Assembly (NCBI RefSeq): GCF_014196515.1
Contig: NZ_JACIDV010000003.1
Span: 124,001-188,000 of the forward strand
Origin: Rhizobium skierniewicense
GTDB taxonomy: Bacteria > Pseudomonadota > Alphaproteobacteria > Rhizobiales > Rhizobiaceae
Direction: 5' to 3'
DNA length: 64,000 nucleotides
The notes below the pieces were generated by a model. That model was given only the letters and a program-made list of their open reading frames with translations, searched no databases and was not told the DNA's origin. The translations under genes and the position numbers were made by a program. Of this stretch, positions 50,646 to 59,633 are shown piece by piece. How positions within the stretch are numbered: position 1 is the first letter of the stretch; each line of letters opens with the position of its first letter.

Positions 50646-51902
50646 TTATTTGACCAATCGAGCTGCGGTTTTCGCTCCGCTGTCGCCGCCGTCGTAGGAT
50701 TTCAGCGTCCAGTTGGCGGAATTGATGATCATGGTGTTGACCACCAACGAAATCTTGTTGGCCTGATTGGTGGTTGAATTATAGGTCACATCGCGGTTGG
50801 GAAGATAGATGATACCCTCCAGCGTCTCGCCGTTCGATCCGTTGAAGATGTATTGGCGGGTGTTCGATCCAACGGTCATGTTGCTTGTTTTCTCAAACAT
50901 CAACACGCCCTTGTAGGTGCCGCTCGTTGGTGGCGAGGCTTTGAAGGTGAGGCCCCCATTGGCGCGGATTTCGCTGTCGATGTCGGGAAAATAGAACGTC
51001 ACACCATTTGCGATGACCGTCGAATTGCTGTTGATGATCATGCGTCCCTTGACGATGTGAAGACCTGGTTCGAAGGTGACGGTTGGACTGCCGTTGAATG
51101 TCAGATCGCAATGCATGCCCGGCTTGATCGACTGCGTTTGCCCGTCCTTCGTGCCGCTTTCGGTGCAGGTGCTCGGGAGTTTCGGCTCGGCTATTTTACC
51201 GGCATATGGATCGGTGGCCGCGTTGCAGCCGACCTGCAGGTTGCTCAGCGTGCCGCCATTCTTGATGTACTGCGTGCCCTTTACACAAAACCGTGTGGTG
51301 TCGATCGTCGAGCCACTGTTCATGATGAATGCCGGATTGCTGACGGACTGGACGTCTATTCCGCAGTCTTCGCTCTTTACCCGGGCACCGGAGTTGACCA
51401 GAACCGCCTGATTTTGATTTCCGAGAACGTAAAGACAGGCACCGGCCGATTTCGCCTTCGGCGCAAAAGCCGTGGCCGACACCGAAATAAGCATCGTGTT
51501 CATGCCGATCAGCGGCAGAAATGACGGTTTGAAGTCTGCCCTATAGTCACCTGTGACACTTCCATCCGGATTGGACGCCACCGACACGGCATTCTTTAAA
51601 TCAATGGTCTGACCGTCTTGGGAGACCAGATCGCCTAAAAAATTCTCGATTTCGCTTCTTTGTGCCTGGGGCGTTGCCTTCGTTGCAGCGGCCAGAACGC
51701 CGGCGTCAAGCTTTTCCTGCAAGTGCCTTTTTTCGGTCATGGCATTCATGACATCAACCGCCCCCCCGGCTGAGACCAGCAAGATTGGCGCCATCAGGGC
51801 TGCAAGCATCCCAAAATTTCCACCGCTGTCACCGATCAAATGTCTATGTTTCGCCCATAGCGCGTAAACTTTCGAACCTATTGTCACGATGTGAAGCCCC
51901 AT
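50646..51902 (-). CDS. Orphan TadE/TadG-like surface protein with beta-rich C-terminus
   Basis: 418 aa. The N-terminus (about 29-53, GNFGMLAALMAPILLVSAGGAVDV) is the single membrane/prepilin-like segment of TadG-type proteins, followed by the RHLQEKLDAGVLAAA helix. From about residue 150 the chain becomes repetitive, rich in Asn, Ser, Thr and Gly (INSNSTVIANGVTFYF, VNSGARVKSEDCGIDV), suggesting a parallel beta-helix, with several cysteines. No pilus ATPase or prepilin genes lie nearby. Surface role inferred. Confidence 0.78.
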   Translation of the reverse strand: MGLHIVTIGSKVYALWAKHRHLIGDSGGNFGMLAALMAPILLVSAGGAVDVMNAMTEKRHLQEKLDAGVLAAATKATPQAQRSEIENFLGDLVSQDGQTIDLKNAVSVASNPDGSVTGDYRADFKPSFLPLIGMNTMLISVSATAFAPKAKSAGACLYVLGNQNQAVLVNSGARVKSEDCGIDVQSVSNPAFIMNSGSTIDTTRFCVKGTQYIKNGGTLSNLQVGCNAATDPYAGKIAEPKLPSTCTESGTKDGQTQSIKPGMHCDLTFNGSPTVTFEPGLHIVKGRMIINSNSTVIANGVTFYFPDIDSEIRANGGLTFKASPPTSGTYKGVLMFEKTSNMTVGSNTRQYIFNGSNGETLEGIIYLPNRDVTYNSTTNQANKISLVVNTMIINSANWTLKSYDGGDSGAKTAARLVK

Positions 51903-52226
51903 AAAAATACATACTGTATATTCAATAATTTCAATTATTTAAAAATATAAGAATATGTAGGATAACTGTTATATTAAGAATTCGATATCGTTTTTAAGAA
52001 TGTGGAATCAGTTCTATTCTGCCCGCTGCCGTCGCCGGCCTAACCAGCGGGAGACGAAGGCCGCCGCTTGGGTTGAGCGCGCAAGATCCATCGAAATCTC
52101 ATTATATTAGGGAACCGTCAGGGGCGGTGAACATTCTCTCTGGTGAGCAGCCCAGCCATCGGCAATCCAACGCCAGGACATGCGCTTCGGGTTATCTTCC
52201 CCTCAATCCTTTAAAAGGGAAATTCC
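51903..52226. other. AT-rich intergenic region before katE
   Basis: The left ~110 bases are strongly AT-rich, unlike the rest of the window; the right part returns to normal composition and holds a possible stress promoter. No gene is seen. Confidence 0.5.
52111..52135 (+). promoter_or_regulatory. Possible EcfG-type general-stress promoter of katE
   Basis: GGAAC followed after 16 nt by CATT, against the alphaproteobacterial EcfG form GGAAC-N16/17-CGTT; one base differs in the -10. It lies about 95 nt before the katE start. A catalase of this class is a plausible target. Confidence 0.35.
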
Positions 52227-54380
52227 ATGACAGAGCGCAATGATAGCGAAAATTCGCCCAGCACTGAAAACGCATTGAGGGCTCAGCCTCCCGGCAGCGG
52301 ACAGTTTACGCCTGAACAGCATCACGCTGAAGGTGGCGAGCTGCACCAGAAGGTTCCCGGCGACGATGCTGACGATGGCGCGTTTCTGACCGATAACTTC
52401 GGACATCGGATTTCCGATAACCAGAACAGTCTGAAGGCGGGGAGCCGAGGCCCCACGCTTCTTGAGGACTTCGTTCTAAGAGAAAAAATCTTCCATTTCG
52501 ACCATGAGCGGATCCCCGAGCGGATCGTACATGCGCGCGGATCGGGCGCTCATGGCGTTTTTGAATGCACCAAGAGCATTCCCGGCCTGACGAAAGCCTC
52601 CATTTTTCAAAAGGTCGGCAACGCCTGTCCGGTCTTCGTCCGCTTCTCCACAGTTGCTGGCGGTGCAGGGTCGGTCGACACCCCCCGTGACGTCAGGGGC
52701 TTTGCCGTCAAGTTCTACACCGAGACCGGTAACTGGGATTTGGTCGGCAACAATATCCCGGTCTTCTTCATCCAGGACGCGATCAAGTTCCCTGACCTCA
52801 TTCACAGTGTCAAGATGGAGGCAGACCGAGGCTATCCGCAGGCAGCATCAGCCCATGATACCTTTTGGGATTTCGTTAGCCTGATGCCGGAATCCATGCA
52901 CATGATCATGTGGGCTATGTCTGATCGCACGATACCGCGTTCTTTCCGAATGATGGAAGGCTTCGGCGTTCACACCTTCAGGTTCGTGAATGAGAAAGGC
53001 GAAGGCAAGTTCGTGAAGTTCCACTGGAAGCCTCACCTCGGTCTGGCATCTACGACATGGGACGAAGCGGTCAAAATTGCAGGCGCAGATCCGGATTTCC
53101 AACGCCGTGACCTGTTTGAATCCATCGATAAGGGCGACTTCCCCGCCTGGGATCTCGGCATACAGATCTTCGATGAAGAGTGGGCAATGAAGCAGCCCTA
53201 CGACGTGCTGGATGCAACGAAACTCATTCCTGAAGAAGACATTCCCGTCGAGATTATCGGGAAAATGACCCTGAACCGCAACGTCGATAACTTCTTTGCC
53301 GAGACGGAACAGGTCGCGTTCCTCCCAAGCAACGTCATCCCTGGTATCGATTTCAGCAACGATCCTCTGTTACAGGGACGACTGTTCTCGTATCTCGATA
53401 CGCAGAAGTCTCGCTTGGGAACTACGAATTTCCACCAGATCCCGGTCAACGCTCCCAAGTGTCCGTTTCATAATTTCCAGCGCGATGGCCTTATGCAGAC
53501 GCTTGTTCCGAAAGGACGGGCGAACTACGAGCCCAACAGCTTGTCTGAAGCCGGCGAAGACAGCGGGCCTCGTGCATCCGCGACGAGTGGTTTTGCGACC
53601 TTTCGTGAGAACGCTGAACGGAATGACCCAACGCAGAAGCTGCGCCAGCGCGACGCACTGTTTGCGGACCACTACAGCCAGGCCCGCATGTTCTTCAACT
53701 CGCAAACGAATAACGAGAAAGCCCATATCGTTTCGGCACTCGTTTTTGAACTTTCCAAAGTTCAGATGCCGCACGTCAGAACAAACGTCGTTTCCAATCT
53801 CCGCAACATCGATGAGGGGCTAGCCCAAAGAGTAGCGGATGGTTTGGGGATAGACTTGCCGGAAAAATCGACGCCCGCAAAACAACCGATCGACATGGCG
53901 ACGTCGGACGCATTGTCCATTCAGAAGAACGACCTCAAAACGCTGCAGGGCCGTAAAGTCGGCATCCTCTTCGACGAAGGATCTAACAAGGCGTCCATCG
54001 ACACGCTAGTGGCCGATATTGAAAAAGCAGGCGGAACCGCTTTCCTTGTTGCAAGAAAAGTTGGCGGCTTGAAAGTCGATGGCGGGGAACTGAAGGCCGA
54101 TGGACAATTGGCTGGCTCACCATCGTTCATTTTCGATGCCGTCGCTTCGGTCCTGGCGCCTGAGGCCGCTGAAAAGCTCAAAAAGGAAGCCGCCGCGGTA
54201 CAATGGTTCATGGATGCCTACGGGCATTGCAAAACCATCGGCTATTGCAAGGCGACCAAGCTGCTGCTTGATCGAGCCAATGTCGAAATCGATGACGGCG
54301 TTGTCCCCATCGAGCAGTTCATGAGCGTTGCGGCACAAAGGCACTGGGACAGAGAGCCTTCCGTCCGAGAGCTTCCATAA
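52227..54380 (+). CDS. katE: Large-subunit monofunctional catalase (KatE/HPII type)
   Basis: Haem catalase of 717 aa, clade-2 length with an added C-terminal DJ-1/PfpI-like domain (from about residue 570: [23 protein letters not shown]). Catalytic His102 is in [13 protein letters not shown], Asn175 in GNNIPVFF, and the proximal pair Arg385/Tyr389 in [20 protein letters not shown] precedes the ATG by 6 nt. The N-terminal ~60 residues are a hydrophilic arm. Convergent with a peroxiredoxin gene. Confidence 0.96.
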   Translation: MTERNDSENSPSTENALRAQPPGSGQFTPEQHHAEGGELHQKVPGDDADDGAFLTDNFGHRISDNQNSLKAGSRGPTLLEDFVLREKIFHFDHERIPERIVHARGSGAHGVFECTKSIPGLTKASIFQKVGNACPVFVRFSTVAGGAGSVDTPRDVRGFAVKFYTETGNWDLVGNNIPVFFIQDAIKFPDLIHSVKMEADRGYPQAASAHDTFWDFVSLMPESMHMIMWAMSDRTIPRSFRMMEGFGVHTFRFVNEKGEGKFVKFHWKPHLGLASTTWDEAVKIAGADPDFQRRDLFESIDKGDFPAWDLGIQIFDEEWAMKQPYDVLDATKLIPEEDIPVEIIGKMTLNRNVDNFFAETEQVAFLPSNVIPGIDFSNDPLLQGRLFSYLDTQKSRLGTTNFHQIPVNAPKCPFHNFQRDGLMQTLVPKGRANYEPNSLSEAGEDSGPRASATSGFATFRENAERNDPTQKLRQRDALFADHYSQARMFFNSQTNNEKAHIVSALVFELSKVQMPHVRTNVVSNLRNIDEGLAQRVADGLGIDLPEKSTPAKQPIDMATSDALSIQKNDLKTLQGRKVGILFDEGSNKASIDTLVADIEKAGGTAFLVARKVGGLKVDGGELKADGQLAGSPSFIFDAVASVLAPEAAEKLKKEAAAVQWFMDAYGHCKTIGYCKATKLLLDRANVEIDDGVVPIEQFMSVAAQRHWDREPSVRELP

Positions 54381-54394
54381 AGTCCCTGTGACGA

Positions 54395-54421
54395 CTGTAG
54401 CGGCACCTAGTGCCGCTACAG
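54395..54421. terminator. Hairpin between katE and the peroxiredoxin gene
   Basis: A 12-bp perfect stem CTGTAGCGGCAC / GTGCCGCTACAG with a 3-nt loop, 14 nt beyond katE. There is no T-run on either side, so termination strength is uncertain. Confidence 0.6.
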
Positions 54422-54510
54422 TCCCGCTTAGCAAGGGCAGAGCAACGGGCTTTGTTTTGTGTCACGTTCTTGGTGTCAAAAGGTGAAAATCATCTTGTCC
54501 GACCCGACCA

Positions 54511-55170
54511 TCAAGCCTGCGGCTGCTTCGTCTTGCGCAAATATGGCAGCACCGTTTCGAATGATCCAAACCGCGTTATCGCATCCTCATTGGAGACCGC
54601 AGCCGTAATGATCACGTCGTCCCCCTGTTTCCAGTTGGCAGGCGTGGCGACTTGATGTTTTGCCGTCAGCTGGATCGAGTCGATGGTGCGCAGGATCTCA
54701 TCGAAGTTACGGCCTGTCGTCATCGGATAGGTGAGGATCAGCTTGATCTTCTTATCAGGGCCGATGACATAGACGGAACGCACAGTGGCGTTATCGGCAG
54801 GTGTGCGTCCTTCGGAGCTTTCGCCCGCATCATCCGGCAGCATGTCATAGAGCTTGGCGATCTTGAGGTCCTTGTCGCCGATTAGCGGGTAGCCAACCTC
54901 AAAGCCGGTTGCCGTCTGGATGTCCTGCTTCCATTTCGAGTGGCTTTCCACCGGATCGACCGAGATACCGATGACCTTCACATTGCGTGCCTTGAACTCC
55001 CCATCGAGACCGGCCATCGCGCCGAGCTCCGTGGTGCAGACGGGCGTGAAATTCTTGGGGTGGGAAAACAGAACAGCCCAGCTGTCTCCGATCCACTCGT
55101 GGAAACTGATCGATCCCTGTGTTGTGTCTGCTGTAAAGTCGGGGGCAGTCTGATTGATCCGCAACGTCAT
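54511..55170 (-). CDS. 1-Cys peroxiredoxin (Prx6 type)
   Basis: 219 aa from the ATG at 55170 (GGAG 7 nt upstream); an ATG 15 nt earlier lacks a ribosome site. The peroxidatic Cys45 is in FTPVCTTELG, with Thr42 and the Arg in TVRSVYVIG completing the active site. There is no second cysteine anywhere in the chain, so recycling must use an outside thiol. The C-terminal dimer domain (PANWKQGDDVIITAAVSNEDA) is of Prx6 type. Confidence 0.94.
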   Translation of the reverse strand: MTLRINQTAPDFTADTTQGSISFHEWIGDSWAVLFSHPKNFTPVCTTELGAMAGLDGEFKARNVKVIGISVDPVESHSKWKQDIQTATGFEVGYPLIGDKDLKIAKLYDMLPDDAGESSEGRTPADNATVRSVYVIGPDKKIKLILTYPMTTGRNFDEILRTIDSIQLTAKHQVATPANWKQGDDVIITAAVSNEDAITRFGSFETVLPYLRKTKQPQA

Positions 55171-55293
55171 GGCATGCTCCAGCATAAGTTATGGGCCGAT
55201 ATTCACCTTTTACCCAACAGAAGTCGCCAAATAATCATCCAGAATAGTGCCGATATCGAGGAGAAATATTCGCTTGCTAACATCTGCCGGCAA

Positions 55294-55572
55294 TCATTTT
55301 GCGCGTCCCACCCTGTTGCAACTCTGCCGCACCTTAAGGTTTAGTGACGCCTGATGCATGAAACGGGGTTGGCGTTTCGATAAACGCCGCGTATTCTGCT
55401 TCCAGCAACCTGAACGAGGGAGGTATTCGATGGCATATTTTTCAAACTCCCCGGTGGCTTCAGCCTCAAAGAGCTGACGCTCTCTTTCTTTTTTCTTCAA
55501 GAGATCGCCACACGACAACCGGTAAGCCCGGTTCCTTCTGTCTTTTTCTGAATTTCTTTCGCGCAGCGACAT
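55294..55572 (-). CDS. Possible small charged protein (92 aa)
   Basis: Leftward frame with many Arg, Lys and Glu residues in its first half (LLKKKERERQLFEAEATGEFEKYAIEYLPRSG), which reads like a helical small protein. The ribosome site AAAAGGG is about 12 nt before the ATG, farther than ideal. The second half is less convincing. It overlaps the short rightward ORF on the other strand, so probably only one is real. Family not recognised. Confidence 0.35.
   Translation of the reverse strand: MSLRERNSEKDRRNRAYRLSCGDLLKKKERERQLFEAEATGEFEKYAIEYLPRSGCWKQNTRRLSKRQPRFMHQASLNLKVRQSCNRVGRAK
55430..55477 (+). CDS. Possible 15-codon leader peptide upstream of the ABC exporter
   Basis: ATG preceded at 6 nt by GAGGGAGG, one of the best ribosome sites in the window, encoding MAYFSNSPVASASKS and then TGA. 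It is followed by a pyrimidine tract and a small hairpin, and the exporter gene starts about 150 nt later. The layout resembles a translated leader, but nothing proves translation. Confidence 0.35.
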   Translation: MAYFSNSPVASASKS

Positions 55573-55628
55573 AGCGCGGATTCCCTTTTCATTCTTTTCA
55601 TGGGACCGGCCGCTGCCGGGTGCTTATC

Positions 55629-57446
55629 ATGTCATTTGGTTTGAAATTACGCCGAAGTCAGGCGTTCCGCAGCGTTTTTCGCTTCTGTTGGCAGCATTGG
55701 CGCAGGCAGCCCGGTCGTGTTGCTTTCATGCTTGTCGCCGTCTTGTTTTCAACGCTGGCCGACGTGCTGACGCCGATGTTTGCCGGTCAGCTGGTCGACG
55801 CCGTCGTATCGGGTACGGCAAACGATCCTGATGTGTGGAACAATGCGCTCACTGCATTTTCATGGCTTATGGGCCTCGCCGTTCTGGCGGTCATCCTGCG
55901 TCATGCGACCTTCATGACGATCATCAGCTTCACGCTGCGATCGATGACGGATATTGCCGCCGACTCGTTTCACCGCATCCAGCGCTTTTCCTCCGATTGG
56001 CACGCCAACAGCTTCGCAGGCTCTACCGTGCGTAAGGTGACACGCGGCATGTGGGCGCTCGATCTGTTGAACGACACGGTATTCGTCGCGCTGTTTCCTT
56101 CCATCGTCATGCTGATCGGCTCCACCGTTCTGATGACATGGTACTGGCCAATGATGGGTCTGCTCGTCGGGCTCGGTTCCGTGCTGTTTGTGGTCATCAC
56201 CGTCTGCATGGCGCTTGGCTACGTTGCGCCGATGGCCAGTCTTGCCAATGCCTGGGATACCCGGCTTGGCGGATCGTTGGCCGATGCCGTGACCTGCAAT
56301 GCGGTGGTCAAGGCATTCGGTGCCGAGGAACGTGAGGACCTGCGCCTGACACGTGTCATGGGCAAGTGGCAGGACAGAACAAAGCGCACATGGACGCGTG
56401 GCACCATCAACGGCACCCTGCAGGCGGGCCTGCTCAGCATCATGCGGGCAGGGGTGATCGGTCTTGCGCTTTTACTGTGGGCCAGTGGGAATGCCAATGC
56501 CGGTGATATCACCTTCGTTCTGACGGCCTTCTTCATCCTCCAGGGCTACCTGCGTGAGATCGGTATGCATATTCGCAACCTGCAACGCTCGGTCAACGAT
56601 ATGGAGGAACTGGTGTCTATCCATTCGCAGCCGCTTGGCATCGATGATGTCGCCCATGCAAAAACGCTTGTCATCGATGAGGGGAAAATCGAATTCGAGC
56701 GGGTGAGCTTCCACTATGGCAAACATCTCGCACCCCTCTACAAGGACTTTTCGGTCACCATCAAGCCGGGTGAGCGGGTGGGTCTTGTGGGTCATTCCGG
56801 TTCGGGCAAGACGACCTTCATCAAGCTGATCCAGCGGCTGCATGACGTCAGCGATGGCACTGTCAGCATCGACGGGCAGGATATTTCGCAAGTGTCGCAG
56901 GCATCGCTGCGCCAGCAGATCGCCATCGTGCAGCAGGAACCGATCCTGTTTCATCGCTCACTTGCGGAAAACATCGCCTATGCGCGGCCGAACGCCACGC
57001 AGCTCGAGATCGAGAACGCCGCAAAGCTGGCAAGCGCCCACGGCTTCATCACAGCGCTGCCGAAGGGTTATGGCACGCTGGTGGGTGAGCGCGGTGTCAA
57101 GCTTTCAGGTGGGGAGCGCCAGCGGATTGCAATCGCAAGAGCGTTTCTCGCCGATGCCCCGATCCTCATTCTCGACGAGGCGACGTCCAGCCTGGATTCG
57201 GAATCGGAAATGCTGATTCAGACCGCGATGGAACGGTTGATGCTGGGGCGGACGACACTGGTTGTCGCGCACCGTCTATCGACGGTCCGCTCGCTCGATC
57301 GGTTGCTGGTGTTCAGCCACGGAACGATTGCCGAAGAGGGCACGCATGTCAGCCTCATCCAGAAGAAGGGTGGCATTTATCGCGGTCTCTTCGAGCGTCA
57401 GGCACTGGAACTGACGAAGGGACTGGTTCTGGATGTCGCCGAATAG
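55629..57446 (+). CDS. ABC exporter, fused permease-ATPase (multidrug/lipid type)
   Basis: Half-transporter that dimerises, 605 aa from the ATG at 55629; an in-frame GTG at 55620 is an alternative, and neither has a strong ribosome site. Six membrane segments lie in the first ~330 residues, then the ATPase domain with GHSGSGKTT, the Q-loop IVQQEPILFHRSLAENIAYARP, signature LSGGERQRIAIARAF, Walker B ILILDEATSSLD and the switch VVAHRLSTV. Substrate unknown. Confidence 0.92.
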   Translation: MSFGLKLRRSQAFRSVFRFCWQHWRRQPGRVAFMLVAVLFSTLADVLTPMFAGQLVDAVVSGTANDPDVWNNALTAFSWLMGLAVLAVILRHATFMTIISFTLRSMTDIAADSFHRIQRFSSDWHANSFAGSTVRKVTRGMWALDLLNDTVFVALFPSIVMLIGSTVLMTWYWPMMGLLVGLGSVLFVVITVCMALGYVAPMASLANAWDTRLGGSLADAVTCNAVVKAFGAEEREDLRLTRVMGKWQDRTKRTWTRGTINGTLQAGLLSIMRAGVIGLALLLWASGNANAGDITFVLTAFFILQGYLREIGMHIRNLQRSVNDMEELVSIHSQPLGIDDVAHAKTLVIDEGKIEFERVSFHYGKHLAPLYKDFSVTIKPGERVGLVGHSGSGKTTFIKLIQRLHDVSDGTVSIDGQDISQVSQASLRQQIAIVQQEPILFHRSLAENIAYARPNATQLEIENAAKLASAHGFITALPKGYGTLVGERGVKLSGGERQRIAIARAFLADAPILILDEATSSLDSESEMLIQTAMERLMLGRTTLVVAHRLSTVRSLDRLLVFSHGTIAEEGTHVSLIQKKGGIYRGLFERQALELTKGLVLDVAE

Positions 57447-57469
57447 ACGGCGCTGGTCCACGGCCTTCA

Positions 57470-57617
57470 TGGATGCCGTGGACCCTGTACCATCAACGCA
57501 GGCCAGTTCTGGCGCGACGTGTTTCAAAATCGAATCGAGAACAGGGACGCTGTCATCGACGCCCTGCTGGTTCGGGATCGTCAACAGCAGGGCGTCGGCC
57601 TCAGCGACGGCTTCATC
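57470..57617 (-). pseudogene. Remnant of a luciferase-like (LLM) flavin monooxygenase, C-terminal end only
   Basis: A leftward frame starting right after a stop (57618-57620) reads DEAVAEADALLLTIPNQQG and then VDDSVPVLDSILKHVAPELA. This resembles the C-terminal helix-strand of NtaA/DszA-type LLM monooxygenases. No start codon, upstream domain or ribosome site is present. It lies downstream of lysR and runs into the exporter end on the other strand. Likely left by a deletion. Confidence 0.45.
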
Positions 57618-57651
57618 TCACGTCAAGTTTTCCCTTTCGAATAGTGCGCGG

Positions 57652-58578
57652 CTACGCGATATCTGCAGGCAAAAGACGGTTTCGGCCGGAAAATTGCCGC
57701 CTTGAAAATTCGACGAAATCGAGCACGGCTTTCGATTTTTCATTGGCCTGCCAGCCCACGACGAGTTCCACCTCGTCCGGTATCTCCGTCAGCGCACGGT
57801 AGACCAGATGTGGGCTAAGATTATGGGCGAGCCAGGAGGGTGCGATTGCGATACCGACGCCCGCAGCGACAAGCGTCGCGATTGCGAGGGTGTGGGACAC
57901 TTCCTGAACCACCATCGGATAAATGCCGGCACGACGAAATGCGTCCATGATGACATGGTGATAACTTGCGCCGACCGTTGGCGCGTAGGTGATGATGGGT
58001 TCTCCAGCAAAATCCTTGACGCCGATACTGGTTTGTTCCGCAAGCCTGTGATGCTTTGGCAAGACGGCGACGAAACCCTCTCGCAGCAAATGTTCTGTCT
58101 TCAAAAAACCGGCAGGGTTTGTCGGCCGAATGAAAGCGACTTGCACATTGCCGTTCTGAAGCATCTCCAGTTGGCTCGCAGTTCCCAGGAGTTGGACGTC
58201 CACCTGTATCGCCGGATATTTCGTGTGAAACTGAGCAATGACGCCTGGTAATACGTGGGACAAGGCGACATGGACGCCGCTGACGGAGATCGTTCCACTA
58301 TCGTCGCCAGAAATAGAACGGGTGTGCGTGACCGCCCGATCTATCCCCCCTAGGATTTCCATGGCGTGCCGCAGGAAGATTTCTCCCGCTGGTGTCAGTT
58401 TCACGCTTCGCGTCGTTCGAAGAAAAAGGGGGGTTCCAATGCGGTCTTCAAGCTGACGGATCTGCTGGCTGAGAGGCGCCTGGGCCATGCCAAGCCTGTC
58501 TGCCGCACGACTGAAGTGCAGTTCCTCCGCAACGCAGGCGAAATAATGAAGGTGACGAAATTCGATGCCATATTTCAT
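57652..58578 (-). CDS. LysR-family transcriptional regulator
   Basis: 308 aa. The winged helix is FRHLHYFACVAEELHFSRAADRLGMAQAPLSQQIRQLEDRIG; the effector domain follows, with TISVSGVHVALSHVLPGV at its start. No cysteine pair of the OxyR kind. Divergent from the peptide-type ABC operon across 124 bp with two inverted repeats, so that operon is the likely target. Confidence 0.92.
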   Translation of the reverse strand: MKYGIEFRHLHYFACVAEELHFSRAADRLGMAQAPLSQQIRQLEDRIGTPLFLRTTRSVKLTPAGEIFLRHAMEILGGIDRAVTHTRSISGDDSGTISVSGVHVALSHVLPGVIAQFHTKYPAIQVDVQLLGTASQLEMLQNGNVQVAFIRPTNPAGFLKTEHLLREGFVAVLPKHHRLAEQTSIGVKDFAGEPIITYAPTVGASYHHVIMDAFRRAGIYPMVVQEVSHTLAIATLVAAGVGIAIAPSWLAHNLSPHLVYRALTEIPDEVELVVGWQANEKSKAVLDFVEFSRRQFSGRNRLLPADIA

Positions 58579-58611
58579 ATCCTGTAGATATCAATACCCG
58601 GCTTATTTTGT

Positions 58612-58671
58612 AATAGATAATAATCTATTCCCGTGATTATCTTAAAAAAAATATAGAAAAAACGGGAATAG
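58612..58671. promoter_or_regulatory. Inverted repeats in the lysR-ABC operon intergenic region
   Basis: Two structures: AATAGAT-N4-ATCTATT (58612-58629), and CTATTCCCG (58625-58633) with CGGGAATAG (58663-58671) 29 nt apart. The spacing of the second suits two recognition sites on one promoter, as LysR proteins use. Confidence 0.45.
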
Positions 58672-58702
58672 CTGAAACATCAGTTCCAGAAAACGGAGCC
58701 CA

Positions 58703-59623
58703 ATGACACGCTTCTGGTTGCTAAAGATATTGCGCACGGCGTTGACGCTGTGGTTTGTCGTTACCTTCACATTCGTCGTTCTGAGAACGTCCGGCGACCC
58801 GGTGGTGGCTTTGGTCGGAGCCGACGCCACCCCCGTTGAAATCGAGCAGTTTCGTGCGCTCTGGCGTCTCGATGACTCGCTGTGGGTCCAATATCTGCGT
58901 TATGTCGGGCAGATGGCAACCGGCCAGTTCGGTATCTCTTACCGCGACGGTCGCGCGGTGATCGACATCATTGCAGAACGGGTACCCTGGACGATCATGC
59001 TCGGCCTGTTCGCCTATGCCGGGGCAATTCTCATCGGTATCCCGGCGGGCATCGTCGCGGCGATCAAACGCGGATCTCCGTTTGACAACCTCATCATGGC
59101 CACTGCCGTCTTCGGTTTTGCCATTCCGAACTTCTTTCTCGGAATTCTTTTGATCCTTCTGTTTTCACTGGGTTTGCAGTGGCTACCGAGTTCTGGAACC
59201 GGCACCGTCTGGCACATCCTGATGCCCGCTCTCACCCTTGCGACGTTCACGGCTGGCACACTTGCCCGCTTCACCCGATCGGCAATGCTGGAGGTGCTCG
59301 ACAAGCTTTATATCCGCGCTGCGGCCGCCAAGGGGGTCAGCTATTGGAAGCGTATCGTGTTCCACGCCCTTCCTAATGCAGGCATTCCCATCATCACAAT
59401 CGTGGGGCTCAATCTCGGCGAACTGATCGGTGGTGCGATTGTGGTCGAAACCGTGTTTGCGTGGCCGGGCGTCGGCAGACTGCTTGTCACTGCGGTTTCA
59501 TCTCGCGATCTCGCAGTCGTGCAGGGCCTTGTCCTTGTCATGGCGGTGACAATGGTGACGGCAAACCTCATTGTAGACCTGCTTTACGGTTTGCTTGACC
59601 CGCGCATTCGCGTCTCGAACTAG
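58703..59623 (+). CDS. Peptide-type ABC transporter permease (DppB family)
   Basis: Inner-membrane permease, 306 aa. The N-terminus WLLKILRTALTLWFVVTFTFVVLR, then GDPV, the EAA loop YIRAAAAKGVSYWKRIVFHALPNAGIPI, and the end VDLLYGLLDPRIR are all DppB-like. First gene of the second importer operon. Confidence 0.93.
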   Translation: MTRFWLLKILRTALTLWFVVTFTFVVLRTSGDPVVALVGADATPVEIEQFRALWRLDDSLWVQYLRYVGQMATGQFGISYRDGRAVIDIIAERVPWTIMLGLFAYAGAILIGIPAGIVAAIKRGSPFDNLIMATAVFGFAIPNFFLGILLILLFSLGLQWLPSSGTGTVWHILMPALTLATFTAGTLARFTRSAMLEVLDKLYIRAAAAKGVSYWKRIVFHALPNAGIPIITIVGLNLGELIGGAIVVETVFAWPGVGRLLVTAVSSRDLAVVQGLVLVMAVTMVTANLIVDLLYGLLDPRIRVSN

Positions 59624-59633
59624 GACGAACACG

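Larger units (their letters stand above)
55186..55619. other. Leader/intergenic region before the ABC exporter
   Basis: 434 bases without a certain gene. They include a very short rightward ORF with a strong ribosome site, a weak hairpin (AACCGG-TAAGC-CCGGTT, 55517-55533) followed by CCTTCTGTCTTTTTC, pyrimidine-rich tracts, and a leftward charged ORF. The short frames are listed separately. Confidence 0.5.
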
